From NCBI GenBank assembly GCA_002440705.1, contig DJVA01000034.1:53065-117064 (forward strand): DNA of 64,000 nucleotides, in the 5' to 3' direction. Under the pieces are notes generated by a model. That model did not search any database. It saw nothing but the letters and a program-made list of their open reading frames with translations, and had not been told where the DNA came from. A program made the translations under genes and the position numbers. Below are positions 17,550 to 26,906 of this stretch, one piece after another (position 1 is the stretch's first letter; each line of letters starts with the position of its first letter). The stretch comes from Flavobacteriaceae bacterium UBA6268 (GTDB taxonomy: Bacteria > Bacteroidota > Bacteroidia > Flavobacteriales > Flavobacteriaceae).

Positions 17550-17567
17550 TTTTTGAAAATTTAATCT

Positions 17568-17575
17568 CAAATATA
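17568..17575 (-). promoter_or_regulatory. -7 box before the second lpxD-like gene
   Basis: TATATTTG on the minus strand, an exact TAnnTTTG, directly after the efp terminator. The start point would be near 17561, which excludes a translation start at 17570 and supports the TTG at 17549. Confidence 0.5.
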
Positions 17576-17609
17576 AAAAAATCCCACCTCAATACCGTTG
17601 AGATGGGAT
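17574..17609 (-). terminator. Intrinsic terminator downstream of efp
   Basis: On the minus strand ATCCCA and CTCAA pair with TTGAG and TGGGAT around a short loop (17609-17581), followed by a T run (17580-17575). Ends the lpxD-lpxC/fabZ-lpxA-efp transcript. Confidence 0.85.
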
Positions 17610-17633
17610 GAATCTTTCTTAGGGGCCTATAAC

Positions 17634-18200
17634 CTATTCTTTCATGCGTTCTTGATAGTTGCCTTTTTCTGTGTCGATTTTGATTTTATCCCCTTCATTG
17701 ATGAAAAGTGGTACGTTTACGCGAGCACCGGTTTCAACCGTTGCGGGTTTTGTTGCGTTGGTGGCAGTATTTCCTCTTACCCCGGGCTCTGTCGCTGTTA
17801 CTTCCAATACCACATAAACAGGCATTTCAACCGAAAGTGGCATTTGGTCTTCGGTATTGATAATAACAGTTACCACTTCACCTTCTTTCAAAAGGTCGGG
17901 ACGATCCAAAGTGCTTTCCTGAAGCTGGATTTGGGAATAATCCTCGGTGTTCATGAAGTGATAGGTAGCTCCCTCGTTGTACAAGTACTGGAATTTGTGG
18001 GTTTCCACACGCACATCTTCAATTTTATGCCCTGAAGAAAAAGTATTGTCAATAACCTTACCTGTGGTCACACTTTTTAACTTGGTACGTACAAAAGCCG
18101 GGCCCTTGCCTGGTTTTACGTGAAGAAATTCAATGACCTTGAAAATGTCACTGTTATAACGGATGCAAAGTCCTTTTCGAATATCTGAAGTCGTTGCCAT
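17634..18200 (-). CDS. efp: Elongation factor P
   Basis: A 188-residue translation factor that rescues ribosomes stalled at polyproline. Three domains of normal length: KOW-like N-terminal domain with the loop KPGKGPAFVR (the Lys near residue 30 is the position modified in many bacteria), middle OB domain (DTFSSGHKIED) and C-terminal OB domain with GYKIxxP-like end. Follows lpxA by 14 bases and is the last gene before a terminator, so it is co-transcribed with the lipid A genes. Confidence 0.96.
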   Translation of the reverse strand: MATTSDIRKGLCIRYNSDIFKVIEFLHVKPGKGPAFVRTKLKSVTTGKVIDNTFSSGHKIEDVRVETHKFQYLYNEGATYHFMNTEDYSQIQLQESTLDRPDLLKEGEVVTVIINTEDQMPLSVEMPVYVVLEVTATEPGVRGNTATNATKPATVETGARVNVPLFINEGDKIKIDTEKGNYQERMKE

Positions 18201-18214
18201 ATATAAATTTGAAA

Positions 18215-18997
18215 TTAATTCTGAAAATATCCCTTCATGATCCCGCGCTTGGAATTTTTGATGAACTGCAATATTTCATCACGCTCGGGCGTGGCCTCCA
18301 TTTCGGCCTCGATGATCTGTACGGCTTGGGTGTTGTTGTAGTTTCGTTGATAAAGTAGTCTGTAAATGTTTTGAACCTCCCTGATCTTTTCCGAGTCGAA
18401 TCCACGCCGTCTCAAGCCAATGGAATTGATTCCTACATAGGAAAGGGGTTCGCGTGCTGCTTTTACGTAAGGAGGTACGTCCTTTCGGACTAAGGATCCC
18501 CCGGTTACAAAAGCATGATTACCAATCATACAAAACTGATGTACGGCAGTCATGCCGGCCAAAACCACGTAATCGCCCACGGTAATGTGCCCTGCCAAAG
18601 TGCTATTGTTGGAAAAGATACAATTGTCTCCCACAATACAATCGTGGGCAATGTGGCAATAAGCCATAATCAAACAATTGTTCCCAACCACCGTTTTTCC
18701 CCTATCTACGGTTCCGCGATTAATGGTAACATATTCCCTGATGGTTGTATTGTTGCCAATTTCTGCCGTAGTTTCTTCATCCTGGAATTTAAGGTCTTGC
18801 GGAATGGCTGAAATAACAGCCCCGGGGAAAATATTGCAATTTTTTCCAATTCGAGCGCCTTCCATGATGGTGACGTTAGAACCAATCCATGTACCCTCCC
18901 CAATAACCACATTGTTGTGGATGGTCGTAAAAGGTTCGATCACGACATTCTTGGCAATCTTAGCCCCGGGATGGACATATGCTAATGGTTGATTCAT
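18215..18997 (-). CDS. lpxA: UDP-N-acetylglucosamine acyltransferase
   Basis: A 260-residue left-handed beta-helix enzyme catalysing the first lipid A step, 3-O-acylation of UDP-GlcNAc by acyl-ACP. Hexapeptide repeats run from residue 5 to about 190; the catalytic His lies in IMAYCHIAHDCIVGD, and the GxxLV-type segment FVTGGSLVRKDVPPYVKA and the C-terminal helical domain (LRRRGFDSEKIREVQNIYR) are typical. Overlaps lpxC-fabZ by four bases. Confidence 0.96.
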   Translation of the reverse strand: MNQPLAYVHPGAKIAKNVVIEPFTTIHNNVVIGEGTWIGSNVTIMEGARIGKNCNIFPGAVISAIPQDLKFQDEETTAEIGNNTTIREYVTINRGTVDRGKTVVGNNCLIMAYCHIAHDCIVGDNCIFSNNSTLAGHITVGDYVVLAGMTAVHQFCMIGNHAFVTGGSLVRKDVPPYVKAAREPLSYVGINSIGLRRRGFDSEKIREVQNIYRLLYQRNYNNTQAVQIIEAEMEATPERDEILQFIKNSKRGIMKGYFQN

Positions 18998-20391
18998 TCG
19001 ATATCCTTAGTTTTGACAATTTGAGCCATCAATTCTGCCTCAGTAACCAACTTATCATTTGCATAGGCGTTTCCCTGCATGTGTACGATGCCCCGCCGGA
19101 TAGGCATTAAAAGGTCCAATTTAAAGACAAGGGTATCTCCAGGGTTTACCTGTTGTTTGAACTTTACATTGTTGATTTTCATGAAAAAGGTCAGGTAGTT
19201 TTCTGGGTCTGGCACCGTGCTTAATGCCAATATGCCCCCTGTCTGGGCCATGGCTTCAACAATCAAGACCCCCGGCATAACTGGAGCCCCTGGAAAATGT
19301 CCTACAAAGAAAGGCTCGTTCATTGTGACGTTTTTCAGTCCTACGACATGGGTATCGGAAAGTTCCAAAATTTTATCCACAAGCAAAAAAGGTGGGCGAT
19401 GTGGCAGCATGGCCATAATTTGGTTTACATCTTTAACCGGAGCCTTATTAATATCGAACTTAGGGATTTTGTTGCGCTTTTCTATTTTAATGATTTTGGA
19501 CAACTTTTTGGCAAACTGGGTATTGACATAATGTCCGGGCTTATTGGCGATAACCTTACCGCGTATTCGCATACCCACCAGTGCCAAATCGCCCACTACA
19601 TCCAACAATTTGTGTCGTGCAGCCTCATTGGGGTGATGCAGGGTTAAATTATCGAGAATTCCATTGGGCTTTACGGATATCTTATCTTTTTTGAATGCCT
19701 GGCGCAATTTCTGCATCGTGTTTTCGGAAAGTTCCTTGTCTACATAAACAATGGCATTGTTGAGATCTCCTCCTTTAATAAGACCATTTTCTAACAACAT
19801 TTCCAATTCGTGAAGAAAACTGAAAGTGCGGGAATCGGCAATTTCTGTTTTGAAATCTGCAATATGCTTCAGGGATGCATTCTGGGTTCCCAGTACTTTG
19901 GTGCCAAAATCGACCATGGTTGTAACCTGGTATTCGTCTGAGGGGATTACGGTAATTTCGCTGCCCGTCTCCTCATCAATATAAGAGATTACTTCTTCCA
20001 CGATGAATTCTTCGCGAAAAGCTTCTTGTTCTTTCACCCCTGCTTTTTCAATGGCTTCCACAAAAAACTTGGAAGAACCATCCATGATGGGAGGTTCCGA
20101 AGCATTCAATTCGATCATGCAATTATCAACCTCCATCCCCACAAGGGCTGCCAAAACATGTTCGGAGGTTTGAATCTTCACTCCTCTTTTTTCCAAATTG
20201 GTTCCCCTTTGGGTATTAACCACAAAATTGGCATCGGCCTCTATGATGGGATGTCCTTCCAGATCGACCCGGATAAACGCATAGCCAAAATTTTCCGGGG
20301 CAGGTTTGAATGTTAGCGTCACATCCTTTCCTGTATGGAGTCCAACTCCGGTTAGGGAAATTTCCTGCTTAATGGTACGCTGTTTTTGCAT
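18994..20391 (-). CDS. lpxC/fabZ: Bifunctional LpxC deacetylase - FabZ dehydratase
   Basis: A 465-residue natural fusion found in Bacteroidota. Residues 1 to about 305 are the zinc deacetylase LpxC, the committed lipid A step: GLHTGKD, TSEHVLAAL with a zinc His, and HKLLDVVGDLALVG with the second zinc His and Asp. Residues about 320-465 are the 3-hydroxyacyl-ACP dehydratase FabZ: LPHRPPFLLVD and GHFPGAPVMPGV with the catalytic His, then VEAMAQ with the Glu. Fusion ties lipid A commitment to fatty acid elongation, which compete for the same hydroxyacyl-ACP. Lies 5 bases after lpxD. Confidence 0.96.
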   Translation of the reverse strand: MQKQRTIKQEISLTGVGLHTGKDVTLTFKPAPENFGYAFIRVDLEGHPIIEADANFVVNTQRGTNLEKRGVKIQTSEHVLAALVGMEVDNCMIELNASEPPIMDGSSKFFVEAIEKAGVKEQEAFREEFIVEEVISYIDEETGSEITVIPSDEYQVTTMVDFGTKVLGTQNASLKHIADFKTEIADSRTFSFLHELEMLLENGLIKGGDLNNAIVYVDKELSENTMQKLRQAFKKDKISVKPNGILDNLTLHHPNEAARHKLLDVVGDLALVGMRIRGKVIANKPGHYVNTQFAKKLSKIIKIEKRNKIPKFDINKAPVKDVNQIMAMLPHRPPFLLVDKILELSDTHVVGLKNVTMNEPFFVGHFPGAPVMPGVLIVEAMAQTGGILALSTVPDPENYLTFFMKINNVKFKQQVNPGDTLVFKLDLLMPIRRGIVHMQGNAYANDKLVTEAELMAQIVKTKDIE

Positions 20392-20395
20392 TCGA

Positions 20396-21421
20396 TTATT
20401 GGTTATCTAACTTTTTTTCAAAGGTATTAAAACGCTCCACAATTTTTGGAAGGTTTTTGAAATGCACGTAGCTTTTGTTATAATCGCCATAGTTAAGAGC
20501 AGGAGAGCCTTGCAAGGTTTCGTTGTCTTTTACATTTCTTCCAATACCGCTTTGGGCCTGAATCCGAACATTGTTCCCAATGGTGATATGCCCCACGATT
20601 CCTACTTGTCCGCCAATCATACAATTTTCACCAATCTTAGTGGATCCTGCAATTCCAGTTTGCGCTGCAATAACCGTATTTTTTCCTATTTCCACATTGT
20701 GGGCGATTTGGATTTGATTATCAAGCTTCACCCCTCTACGAATGATCGTTGAGCCCAATGTAGCTCGGTCGATCGTGGTTCCGGCACCAATATCTACATG
20801 ATCTTCAATAATGACGTTCCCGGTTTGGGGCACTTTGTTGTATTCTCCATTTTCACTGGGCGCAAAACCAAATCCATCAGCACCAATAATGGCCCCACTA
20901 TGAATTACCGAGTGATTTCCAATAATCGTTTCGGAATAGATCTTTGCCCCGGCAAAAACAGTGACGTTGTCTCCTATTGTCACATTGTCGCCAATATAGA
21001 CATTGGGATATATTTTTACGTTGTTTCCAATTTTTACATTTTCGCCTAGGTAGGAAAAGGCTCCGATATAGATATTTTCCCCATATGTGGCTGATTCTGA
21101 AACAAAAACAGGCTGTTCAATGCCCATCTTATTCATTTTTACCTGATTGTAATACTCTAAGAGCTTGGAAAATGCCTTATAAGCGTCCTCTACCCTAATA
21201 AGTGTTGTCTCTATCGGATTTTCCAATACAAATTCCTTATCGACTATAGTAACCGAAGCTTTGGTTGTATAAATGTAGTGCTTGTACTTTGGGTTAGCTA
21301 AAAAGGTTAAGCTTCCTTGAGTTCCTTCTTCAATCTTAGCAAGTTTGGAAACCGTTACCGCTCCATTTCCTTCTACGGACCCATCTAAAATTCCTGCTAT
21401 TTGACTTGCTGTAAATTCCAT
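20396..21421 (-). CDS. lpxD: UDP-3-O-acylglucosamine N-acyltransferase LpxD
   Basis: A 341-residue enzyme adding the N-linked hydroxyacyl chain in lipid A synthesis. The N-terminal uridine-binding domain (about 1-100, [14 protein letters not shown]) precedes a hexapeptide beta-helix; the catalytic His in [13 protein letters not shown] and the second His in [10 protein letters not shown] are both present, in contrast to the paralogue at 16611-17549. The start at 21421 is chosen because the 33-residue extension to 21520 runs through the -7 box TATATTTG at 21441-21448 and into the HD gene. First gene of the lipid A operon. Confidence 0.95.
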   Translation of the reverse strand: MEFTASQIAGILDGSVEGNGAVTVSKLAKIEEGTQGSLTFLANPKYKHYIYTTKASVTIVDKEFVLENPIETTLIRVEDAYKAFSKLLEYYNQVKMNKMGIEQPVFVSESATYGENIYIGAFSYLGENVKIGNNVKIYPNVYIGDNVTIGDNVTVFAGAKIYSETIIGNHSVIHSGAIIGADGFGFAPSENGEYNKVPQTGNVIIEDHVDIGAGTTIDRATLGSTIIRRGVKLDNQIQIAHNVEIGKNTVIAAQTGIAGSTKIGENCMIGGQVGIVGHITIGNNVRIQAQSGIGRNVKDNETLQGSPALNYGDYNKSYVHFKNLPKIVERFNTFEKKLDNQ

Positions 21422-21440
21422 GTACTTTACTAGAGTGCTG

Positions 21441-21448
21441 CAAATATA
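21441..21448 (-). promoter_or_regulatory. -7 box of the lpxD operon
   Basis: TATATTTG on the minus strand matches TAnnTTTG, about 20 bases before the lpxD ATG and within the T-rich tail of the weak terminator behind the HD gene. Confidence 0.5.
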
Positions 21449-21473
21449 AAAAAAAGGGACACTAATGCCCTTT
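21446..21473 (-). terminator. Weak intrinsic terminator of the HD gene
   Basis: On the minus strand AAAGGG (21473-21468), a nine-base loop and CCCTTT (21458-21453) followed by more T. The six-pair stem overlaps the stop codon of the HD phosphohydrolase gene. Confidence 0.55.
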
Positions 21474-22688
21474 CGGATAACAGAGATAATATTTAACGAC
21501 CTCTTTGGCCAATGCTTCAAGATTTAATTGGTCGCTTGCCCTAGCTACATCAATTACCTTTCCATTTTTCTTTAAAAGATTGATGTTATCCTTATCCATG
21601 CGATAGGCCTGATTGGAAATCTCTCCCCGAAACACAAAATAAGATGCTTCATCTTCCGAAAGGTTGTGTTGCAGTATTACTTCCTTCAGTTTTTCTTTGA
21701 ATTTAACAAGCGGTATGGGCTCATTTTTAATCTTTATTTTTAACAGATTACGTTGCAATAACATCGTTGAAAGCCTCGAAAGAACTGTATCTTTTTCCAG
21801 TGCCCATGCTTTTACTGCAGCCATGACATCAAAATCGTCCAATACTGAAAAACATTCCAAATCGTGTGCATCGAATACATCGATAGTACTTGGGCGTTCT
21901 AAAAAATATTTTAAGGCATGACTTGCTGGCAAGCTTTCCCCTTTAGACATTAAGTATTTTGCTCTTTTTACGAGGTGCAGTAAAAGTTGCTCTGCTACCA
22001 AAGAAGTTTTGTGTAAATACACTTGCCAATACATTAAGCGCCTTGCTACAAGAAATTTTTCAACGGAATAAATGCCTTTCTCTTCTACGACCAGTTGATC
22101 CGCTTTCACGTTCAACATCGCTATAAGGCGTTGAGAGTTAATGTTCCCTTCAGCCACCCCCGTAAAAAAACTATCCCTTCGCAAATAATCCAAGCGGTCC
22201 ATATCCAATTGTCCAGAAACCAATTGGTGCATAAATTTCCTGGGATAGCGATTTTGAAAAATTTGAATGGCCAAGTCCAAACGCCCTCCAAACTGTTGGT
22301 TCAGCGAATTCATGAAATGCAATGAAATTTTTTCATGTCCAATACCCCCAACAATACTATTTTCAAGAGTATGTGAGAATGGACCGTGACCAATATCATG
22401 AAGCATAATAACTGCCAGCAGTGCCTCTTCCTCCTCAAGACATATTTCGGTGCCCTTAAATTTTAAAACCTGAATGGCACGTTGCATCAAAAACATGGCG
22501 CCAAGCGCATGATGAAAGCGGGTATGGTGAGCTCCAGGATACACCAAATAAGAGAGCCCCATTTGTGTAATACGACGCAACCTTTGAAAATACGGATGCT
22601 CCATAAGCTCGAAAATAAAATCGTTGGGTATGGAGATGAATCCGTAAATGGGATCGTTGATAATTTTGAGTTTGCTGTTAGCCGCCAA
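21462..22688 (-). CDS. HD-domain phosphohydrolase (dNTPase-like)
   Basis: A 408-residue cytosolic protein of the HD superfamily. The metal-binding signature is clear: [10 protein letters not shown] near residue 53, then [10 protein letters not shown] near 117, and [11 protein letters not shown] near 180. The arrangement resembles dGTPase/SAMHD1-like triphosphohydrolases, but the substrate cannot be deduced. The frame contains no usable ATG; TTG at 22688 ([13 protein letters not shown]) gives the N-terminus usual in relatives. Divergent from porX with about 115 bases between. Confidence 0.88.
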   Translation of the reverse strand: MAANSKLKIINDPIYGFISIPNDFIFELMEHPYFQRLRRITQMGLSYLVYPGAHHTRFHHALGAMFLMQRAIQVLKFKGTEICLEEEEALLAVIMLHDIGHGPFSHTLENSIVGGIGHEKISLHFMNSLNQQFGGRLDLAIQIFQNRYPRKFMHQLVSGQLDMDRLDYLRRDSFFTGVAEGNINSQRLIAMLNVKADQLVVEEKGIYSVEKFLVARRLMYWQVYLHKTSLVAEQLLLHLVKRAKYLMSKGESLPASHALKYFLERPSTIDVFDAHDLECFSVLDDFDVMAAVKAWALEKDTVLSRLSTMLLQRNLLKIKIKNEPIPLVKFKEKLKEVILQHNLSEDEASYFVFRGEISNQAYRMDKDNINLLKKNGKVIDVARASDQLNLEALAKEVVKYYLCYPKGH

Positions 22689-22804
22689 CTTTAACTGATA
22701 ATTGTGAAGATAACTTTATCCATTCAAATACTACGGAACCATTTTTGGTGTTATTATAGTATCTTAGAAAAAGTTTCAAATTTAAACTTCACAAATATAC
22801 GTAT

Positions 22805-24352
22805 ATGAACGAGATAAAAGTACTTTGGGTAGATGATGAGATCGACTTGCTAAAGCCACACATTCTTTTTCTTGAAAACCGAAATTATCGTGTTACTACC
22901 GCCCAAAGTGGTACAGAGGCGTTGGAAGAAATTAGCCATAATGCTTTTGATATCGTATTTCTGGACGAAAACATGCCGGGCCTTACAGGATTAGAGACCT
23001 TGGCCGAGATTAAGGAGCAGCAAGCATCACTCCCCGTAGTTATGATTACCAAAAGTGAAGAAGAATACATTATGGAAGAGGCGATAGGCTCAAAAATTGC
23101 CGACTATCTGATTAAGCCTGTAAACCCGAACCAAATTTTGTTAAGCTTAAAGAAAAATTTGGATCATTCGCGTTTGGTTTCACAAAAAACGACAAGCAAC
23201 TACCAGCAGGAATTTCGAAAAATTGCCATGGACATGTCCATGATCAATACGGCAGAAGGCTGGTCCGAACTTTACCAGAAACTCGTTTATTGGGAATTGG
23301 AGCTTGAAAATATTGAAGATACCGGGATGTTTGAAATTTTGGAGTCTCAGAAAGTTGAAGCGAACACCCAATTTTGCAAATTTATTGAAAAAAATTACCA
23401 ATCCTGGTTTCGAGGAAATGGTGAGGCTCCCATCATGTCGCATACGTTATTTAAGGAAAAAATTGCCCCAGTACTAGACAATAGACCAACATTGCTGGTT
23501 GTGGTAGACAATTTAAGATACGACCAGTGGAAGGCTTTTGAACCCATGTTAGCAAACAGTTACAAAAAAACCAAGGAGGAACTTTTTTACAGCATCCTAC
23601 CCACTGCAACCCAATACGCTCGAAATGCTATCTTCGCTGGACTGATGCCTAGCGAAATGGAAAAATTGTATCCAGAATATTGGAGAAACGATACCGACGA
23701 AGGCGGGAAAAATCTCTATGAAGCTGAGTTTTTGGAAACACAACTCAAACGATTAGGAAAGGACATCAAATGGAGCTACCATAAAATTTCAAGTTTAAAA
23801 CAAGGAAAAAAATTATCTGAAAACTTTAAGGCGCACAAAAACGAAAACCTAACGGTTTTGGTGTACAACTTTGTTGACATGCTCTCCCATGCCAAAACTG
23901 AAATGGAAGTGATTAAAGAATTGGCCTCGACAGACAAATCCTATCGTTCCCTTACCCAAAGTTGGTTCAAGAACTCACCGCTATTGGAAATAATTCAACA
24001 AGCGTCCAATTTGGGATTTAAATTAATTGTTACAACAGATCACGGGACCATCAATGTGAAAAACCCGTCGAAAGTCATTGGCGACAAGAATACAAGTTTG
24101 AATTTGAGGTACAAAACGGGAAGGAGCCTATCGTATGAAGATAAAGACGTTTTAGCCTTTAAGGAACCCAAAGATATACTGCTACCCTCCATTAACATGA
24201 GCAGTTCCTTCATTTTTGCGAAGTCAGATCTGTTTTTTGCCTATCCAAACAATTACAATCACTATGTTGGCTATTACAGGAATACATACCAACACGGTGG
24301 CGTTTCATTGGAAGAGATGATCGTTCCATTTATTATATTGAATCCAAAATAA
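22805..24352 (+). CDS. porX: PorX: response regulator with PglZ phosphatase domain
   Basis: A 515-residue two-domain protein. Residues 1-120 are a CheY-like receiver (DDE at 10-12, phosphoacceptor Asp54 in VFLDENMPG, Thr in MITK, Lys in LIKPVNP). A helical linker (about 130-205) leads to a PglZ/alkaline phosphatase-like domain with VVVDNLRYDQWK, NFVDMLSHA and VTTDHGT holding the metal-binding Asp and His. In Bacteroidota PorX works with the histidine kinase PorY and a sigma factor to control type IX secretion genes, and its PglZ domain is a phosphodiesterase. No porY or other secretion gene is adjacent here. Confidence 0.94.
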   Translation: MNEIKVLWVDDEIDLLKPHILFLENRNYRVTTAQSGTEALEEISHNAFDIVFLDENMPGLTGLETLAEIKEQQASLPVVMITKSEEEYIMEEAIGSKIADYLIKPVNPNQILLSLKKNLDHSRLVSQKTTSNYQQEFRKIAMDMSMINTAEGWSELYQKLVYWELELENIEDTGMFEILESQKVEANTQFCKFIEKNYQSWFRGNGEAPIMSHTLFKEKIAPVLDNRPTLLVVVDNLRYDQWKAFEPMLANSYKKTKEELFYSILPTATQYARNAIFAGLMPSEMEKLYPEYWRNDTDEGGKNLYEAEFLETQLKRLGKDIKWSYHKISSLKQGKKLSENFKAHKNENLTVLVYNFVDMLSHAKTEMEVIKELASTDKSYRSLTQSWFKNSPLLEIIQQASNLGFKLIVTTDHGTINVKNPSKVIGDKNTSLNLRYKTGRSLSYEDKDVLAFKEPKDILLPSINMSSSFIFAKSDLFFAYPNNYNHYVGYYRNTYQHGGVSLEEMIVPFIILNPK

Positions 24353-24422
24353 TATTTTTGTAAGAATTACCTTATAAAAAGACATTTTACCGCATTTTTA
24401 TTTCATTAGTCGAATAAAATAC

Positions 24423-24430
24423 TATATTTG
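24423..24430 (+). promoter_or_regulatory. -7 box before tsaE
   Basis: TATATTTG, an exact TAnnTTTG match, 16 bases before the tsaE ATG; a -33 TTTG at the ideal spacing is not evident. Confidence 0.45.
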
Positions 24431-24446
24431 TTTCGGCCCTTGAATC

Positions 24447-24860
24447 ATGGAAAAAACTTACGACATTAACAATTTATCAGAAATTGCCACTCTGGTACTG
24501 GAAAACACCTCCTCCAAAACCCTTTTGTTTTATGGGGATATGGGTGTAGGTAAAACCACTTTAATAAAAGAGTTGGTAAAATGCATGGGGGCCGAAGATA
24601 AAGCAAGCAGTCCGTCTTTTTCCATCGTTAATGAGTACGTATTGGATCAGGATAAACTGTACCATTTTGATTTTTATCGGATCCAAACTGAAGAGGAAGC
24701 CCTAGATATTGGTATTGAGGATTATTTGGACGCCGGGCACTGGAACATGATCGAGTGGCCTGAGAAAATCAAGAATTTATTGCCAAGCGAAAATACAACC
24801 ATACAATTAACCAAAAACCAAAACGGAACCAGAACGATAATGATAATGCCAATGAAATAG
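24447..24860 (+). CDS. tsaE: tRNA t6A-synthesis ATPase TsaE
   Basis: A 137-residue P-loop ATPase needed for N6-threonylcarbamoyl-adenosine at position 37 of ANN-decoding tRNAs, acting with TsaB and TsaD. Walker A is GDMGVGKTTL (about residues 32-41); SSPSFSIVNEY and HFDFYRI are family signatures, and IEWPEKI marks the C-terminal part. Length is normal. It follows porX with its own -7 box. Confidence 0.95.
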   Translation: MEKTYDINNLSEIATLVLENTSSKTLLFYGDMGVGKTTLIKELVKCMGAEDKASSPSFSIVNEYVLDQDKLYHFDFYRIQTEEEALDIGIEDYLDAGHWNMIEWPEKIKNLLPSENTTIQLTKNQNGTRTIMIMPMK

Positions 24861-24995
24861 AGCAACGACAGTACTTAATTACATCATATTCACTAAGCTT
24901 CAGTCTAATAAATATAGGCTGTTTGGATGAATTTAGTCCCAACAAGGCAAACTTATCAAATTACGCAGAAACAATTTGATATACTTGTTTTTTTT

Positions 24996-25034
24996 TAGGC
25001 TAGGTTTGTAATATAAACCTCACAAAAAGCCTAG
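24996..25034. promoter_or_regulatory. Interrupted palindrome over the promoter of the small lipoprotein
   Basis: TAGGCT and AGGTTT on the left pair with AAACCT and AGCCTA on the right around a loop GTAATAT and a seven-base bulge. The -7 box TAGGTTTG (25001-25008) lies inside the left arm, with a TTTG at 24975-24978, 22 bases upstream. It may be an operator or a leader structure for the 25039 gene. Confidence 0.4.
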
Positions 25035-25038
25035 TAAT

Positions 25039-25176
25039 ATGAAACTTAAGTACTACCTAATCGTTGCATTGTTTGGAACTGCATTATTTGTTTCCTGTAC
25101 TCCAGAGAGTATAAACGATGGACAAACCGACCAACAAGTTGACGGACCAAGTACCAGACCCCCAGTTCACGGATAA
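25039..25176 (+). CDS. Very small lipoprotein (45 aa)
   Basis: A 45-residue reading frame starting MKLKYYLIVAL and reaching a lipobox FVSC with Cys20, followed by only 25 polar residues rich in Asp, Gln, Thr and Pro. The n-region charge, hydrophobic core and lipobox are a complete lipoprotein signal, and a TAGGTTTG -7 box stands 31 bases upstream, so I think it is a real gene in spite of its size. Its last 59 bases overlap the start of the next gene in another frame. Function unknown. Confidence 0.65.
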   Translation: MKLKYYLIVALFGTALFVSCTPESINDGQTDQQVDGPSTRPPVHG

Positions 25177-25645
25177 ATATTCACCAAGAGGGGGTTGGAT
25201 AGTTCTTCTAATTGCCATTGTTACATTATCATTTTATTTGTATAAGAGTTTCCCAGATACAGAATTTTGGGAAACTCCTTTTTTTAAGTTGAGGACAAAT
25301 TATGGGTCTTGGTTTACTTATGCGTGGTATGTAACTTCAAAGGTTGTTCCTTTAACTTTATTATTAATATGGTTTTTTACTTGCAAGCACTGGTGGCATT
25401 GGATAATAATCGCTCCAATTGGCATGTATGCCTTTCAGCTTTGGAGTATTATTCGGGGAAACACAGCCGTTGATGAGATTGAATTAATTTATATCATCCC
25501 TATGATGATGGTTTTAATACCAGCTGTTTACTTAGTAAGGGCAAAGCTTTTTGCAAAAATTAGGGGAAAGGATTTAAAAGCTTTTGAAGAGGATTTAGGA
25601 AAGCCACAAAATCTTTGGCAACAAATCAAGGACCTCTTCCAATAA
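25118..25645 (+). CDS. Membrane protein of unknown function, four spans
   Basis: A 175-residue inner-membrane protein with about four hydrophobic segments: GWIVLLIAIVTLSFYLY (27-43), WYVTSKVVPLTLLLIWFF (70-88), WWHWIIIAPIGMYAFQLW (91-108) and LIYIIPMMMVLIPAVYLV (124-142). Conserved-looking features are SPRGGW near residue 22 and the Trp/His-rich FFTCKHWWHW. The start at 25118 lies inside the small lipoprotein gene; another start after 25176 would remove part of the first conserved segment. The overlap suggests coupled translation. I do not recognise a named family. Confidence 0.75.
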   Translation: MDKPTNKLTDQVPDPQFTDKYSPRGGWIVLLIAIVTLSFYLYKSFPDTEFWETPFFKLRTNYGSWFTYAWYVTSKVVPLTLLLIWFFTCKHWWHWIIIAPIGMYAFQLWSIIRGNTAVDEIELIYIIPMMMVLIPAVYLVRAKLFAKIRGKDLKAFEEDLGKPQNLWQQIKDLFQ

Positions 25646-25706
25646 TTTCCCTGCGTTCCATATTATAAAAAATCGTCGTATCTTGGCATAAGCAATTTTA
25701 ATTGGC

Positions 25707-26903
25707 ATGCCCGGCACATCACCTTTCACTAAAGCGCAATTGATTCCACAGGAAGAAACCCTGGAAATCGCCAAACAAAAAAGTGAGCTCTTCATCGGTA
25801 TTCCCAAGGAAACCCATTTTCAGGAACGGCGTATCTGCCTTACTCCCGATGCTGTTGCGGCCATAGTGGCGCAAGGGCACCGGGTGCTGCTGGAAAAAGG
25901 TGCAGGGGTGGAAGCCGGATTTCAGGATGAGGACTACAACGATGCTGGAGCCCAGCTGACTCATGATGCACAAAAAGTTTTTGGCTGCCCCATCGTTTTG
26001 AAAGTAGAACCCCCTACCCTTCAGGAAATTGATTGGATTCAACCCAAATCCTTACTCATTTCAGCATTGCAACTCAAAACCCAACGCAAGGAATATTTTG
26101 AGAAACTTGGCAAGAAAAAGGTTACAGCCTTGGCATTTGAATTCATTAAGGATGAAGACGGGTCCTATCCTGCCGTCAAAGCCTTAAGTGAAATTGCCGG
26201 TACGGCTTCGGTATTGATTGCTTCAGAGTTGATGGCATCGGGTAACGATTGCAATGGACTCCTATTTGGAAATATAAGCGGGGTACCACCTCTTGAAGTT
26301 GTGATCATTGGAGCCGGAACCGTCGGACAGTTTGCTGTACGATCGGCCATAGGTCTGGGAGCGAGCGTTAAGGTTTTTGACACCTCGATTACCCGGTTGC
26401 GAAAATTGCAGTTAATTGCCGGCCAACCCATTTTTACCTGTACCTTACAGCCAAAATACTTGCTGAAAGCCCTTAGGCGTTGCGATGTAGCCATTGGGGC
26501 CCTTCGCGGAAGCAATCGTTCGCCCATCGTGGTTTCGGAAACCATGGTGGAGAATATGAAAAAAGGGGCCATTATCATTGATGTAAGTATCGATATGGGA
26601 GGTTGTTTTGAAACTTCAGAGATGACGTCGCACGACCAACCTACTTTTACCAAACATGGGGTCATTCATTATGGCGTTCCAAACATCCCTGCGCGCTACC
26701 CGAAAACGGCATCCATTTCCATCAGTAATATTTTCACCCCTTATCTTTTCAATATTGCGGAAAGTGGCGGTATTGAAAGTGCGGTGCGGTTTGATAGCGG
26801 ACTCAAGAATGGGCTTTACTTTTATCGAGGCATTTTAACCAATAAAGCGGTGGGCAACTGGTTCGACATGCCCCATAGCGACATCAATCTTTTAATATTT
26901 TAG
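25707..26903 (+). CDS. ald: Alanine dehydrogenase
   Basis: A 398-residue NAD-dependent enzyme interconverting alanine and pyruvate plus ammonia. The AlaDH/PNT N-terminal domain (IGIPKETHFQERRICLTPDAV, about 30-50) and the NAD-binding motif VIIGAGTVGQFA near residue 195 are clear, followed by DVSIDMGGCFETS with a catalytic-loop Asp. The N-terminus has an extra ~25 residues before IGIPKE, usual in Bacteroidota. Transcribed with the DUF4258 gene four bases downstream. Confidence 0.9.
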   Translation: MPGTSPFTKAQLIPQEETLEIAKQKSELFIGIPKETHFQERRICLTPDAVAAIVAQGHRVLLEKGAGVEAGFQDEDYNDAGAQLTHDAQKVFGCPIVLKVEPPTLQEIDWIQPKSLLISALQLKTQRKEYFEKLGKKKVTALAFEFIKDEDGSYPAVKALSEIAGTASVLIASELMASGNDCNGLLFGNISGVPPLEVVIIGAGTVGQFAVRSAIGLGASVKVFDTSITRLRKLQLIAGQPIFTCTLQPKYLLKALRRCDVAIGALRGSNRSPIVVSETMVENMKKGAIIIDVSIDMGGCFETSEMTSHDQPTFTKHGVIHYGVPNIPARYPKTASISISNIFTPYLFNIAESGGIESAVRFDSGLKNGLYFYRGILTNKAVGNWFDMPHSDINLLIF

Positions 26904-26906
26904 GTT

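Noticed and set aside
18515..18811. Plus-strand open frames running across the lpx genes
   Set aside because: They are antisense shadows of intact hexapeptide-repeat genes on the minus strand and have no signal, domain or promoter of their own.
22744..22767. porX promoter TTTG with TATCTTAG
   Set aside because: The spacing is 12 bases instead of 19-21 and the last bases do not match TTTG, so it is not listed as a promoter.
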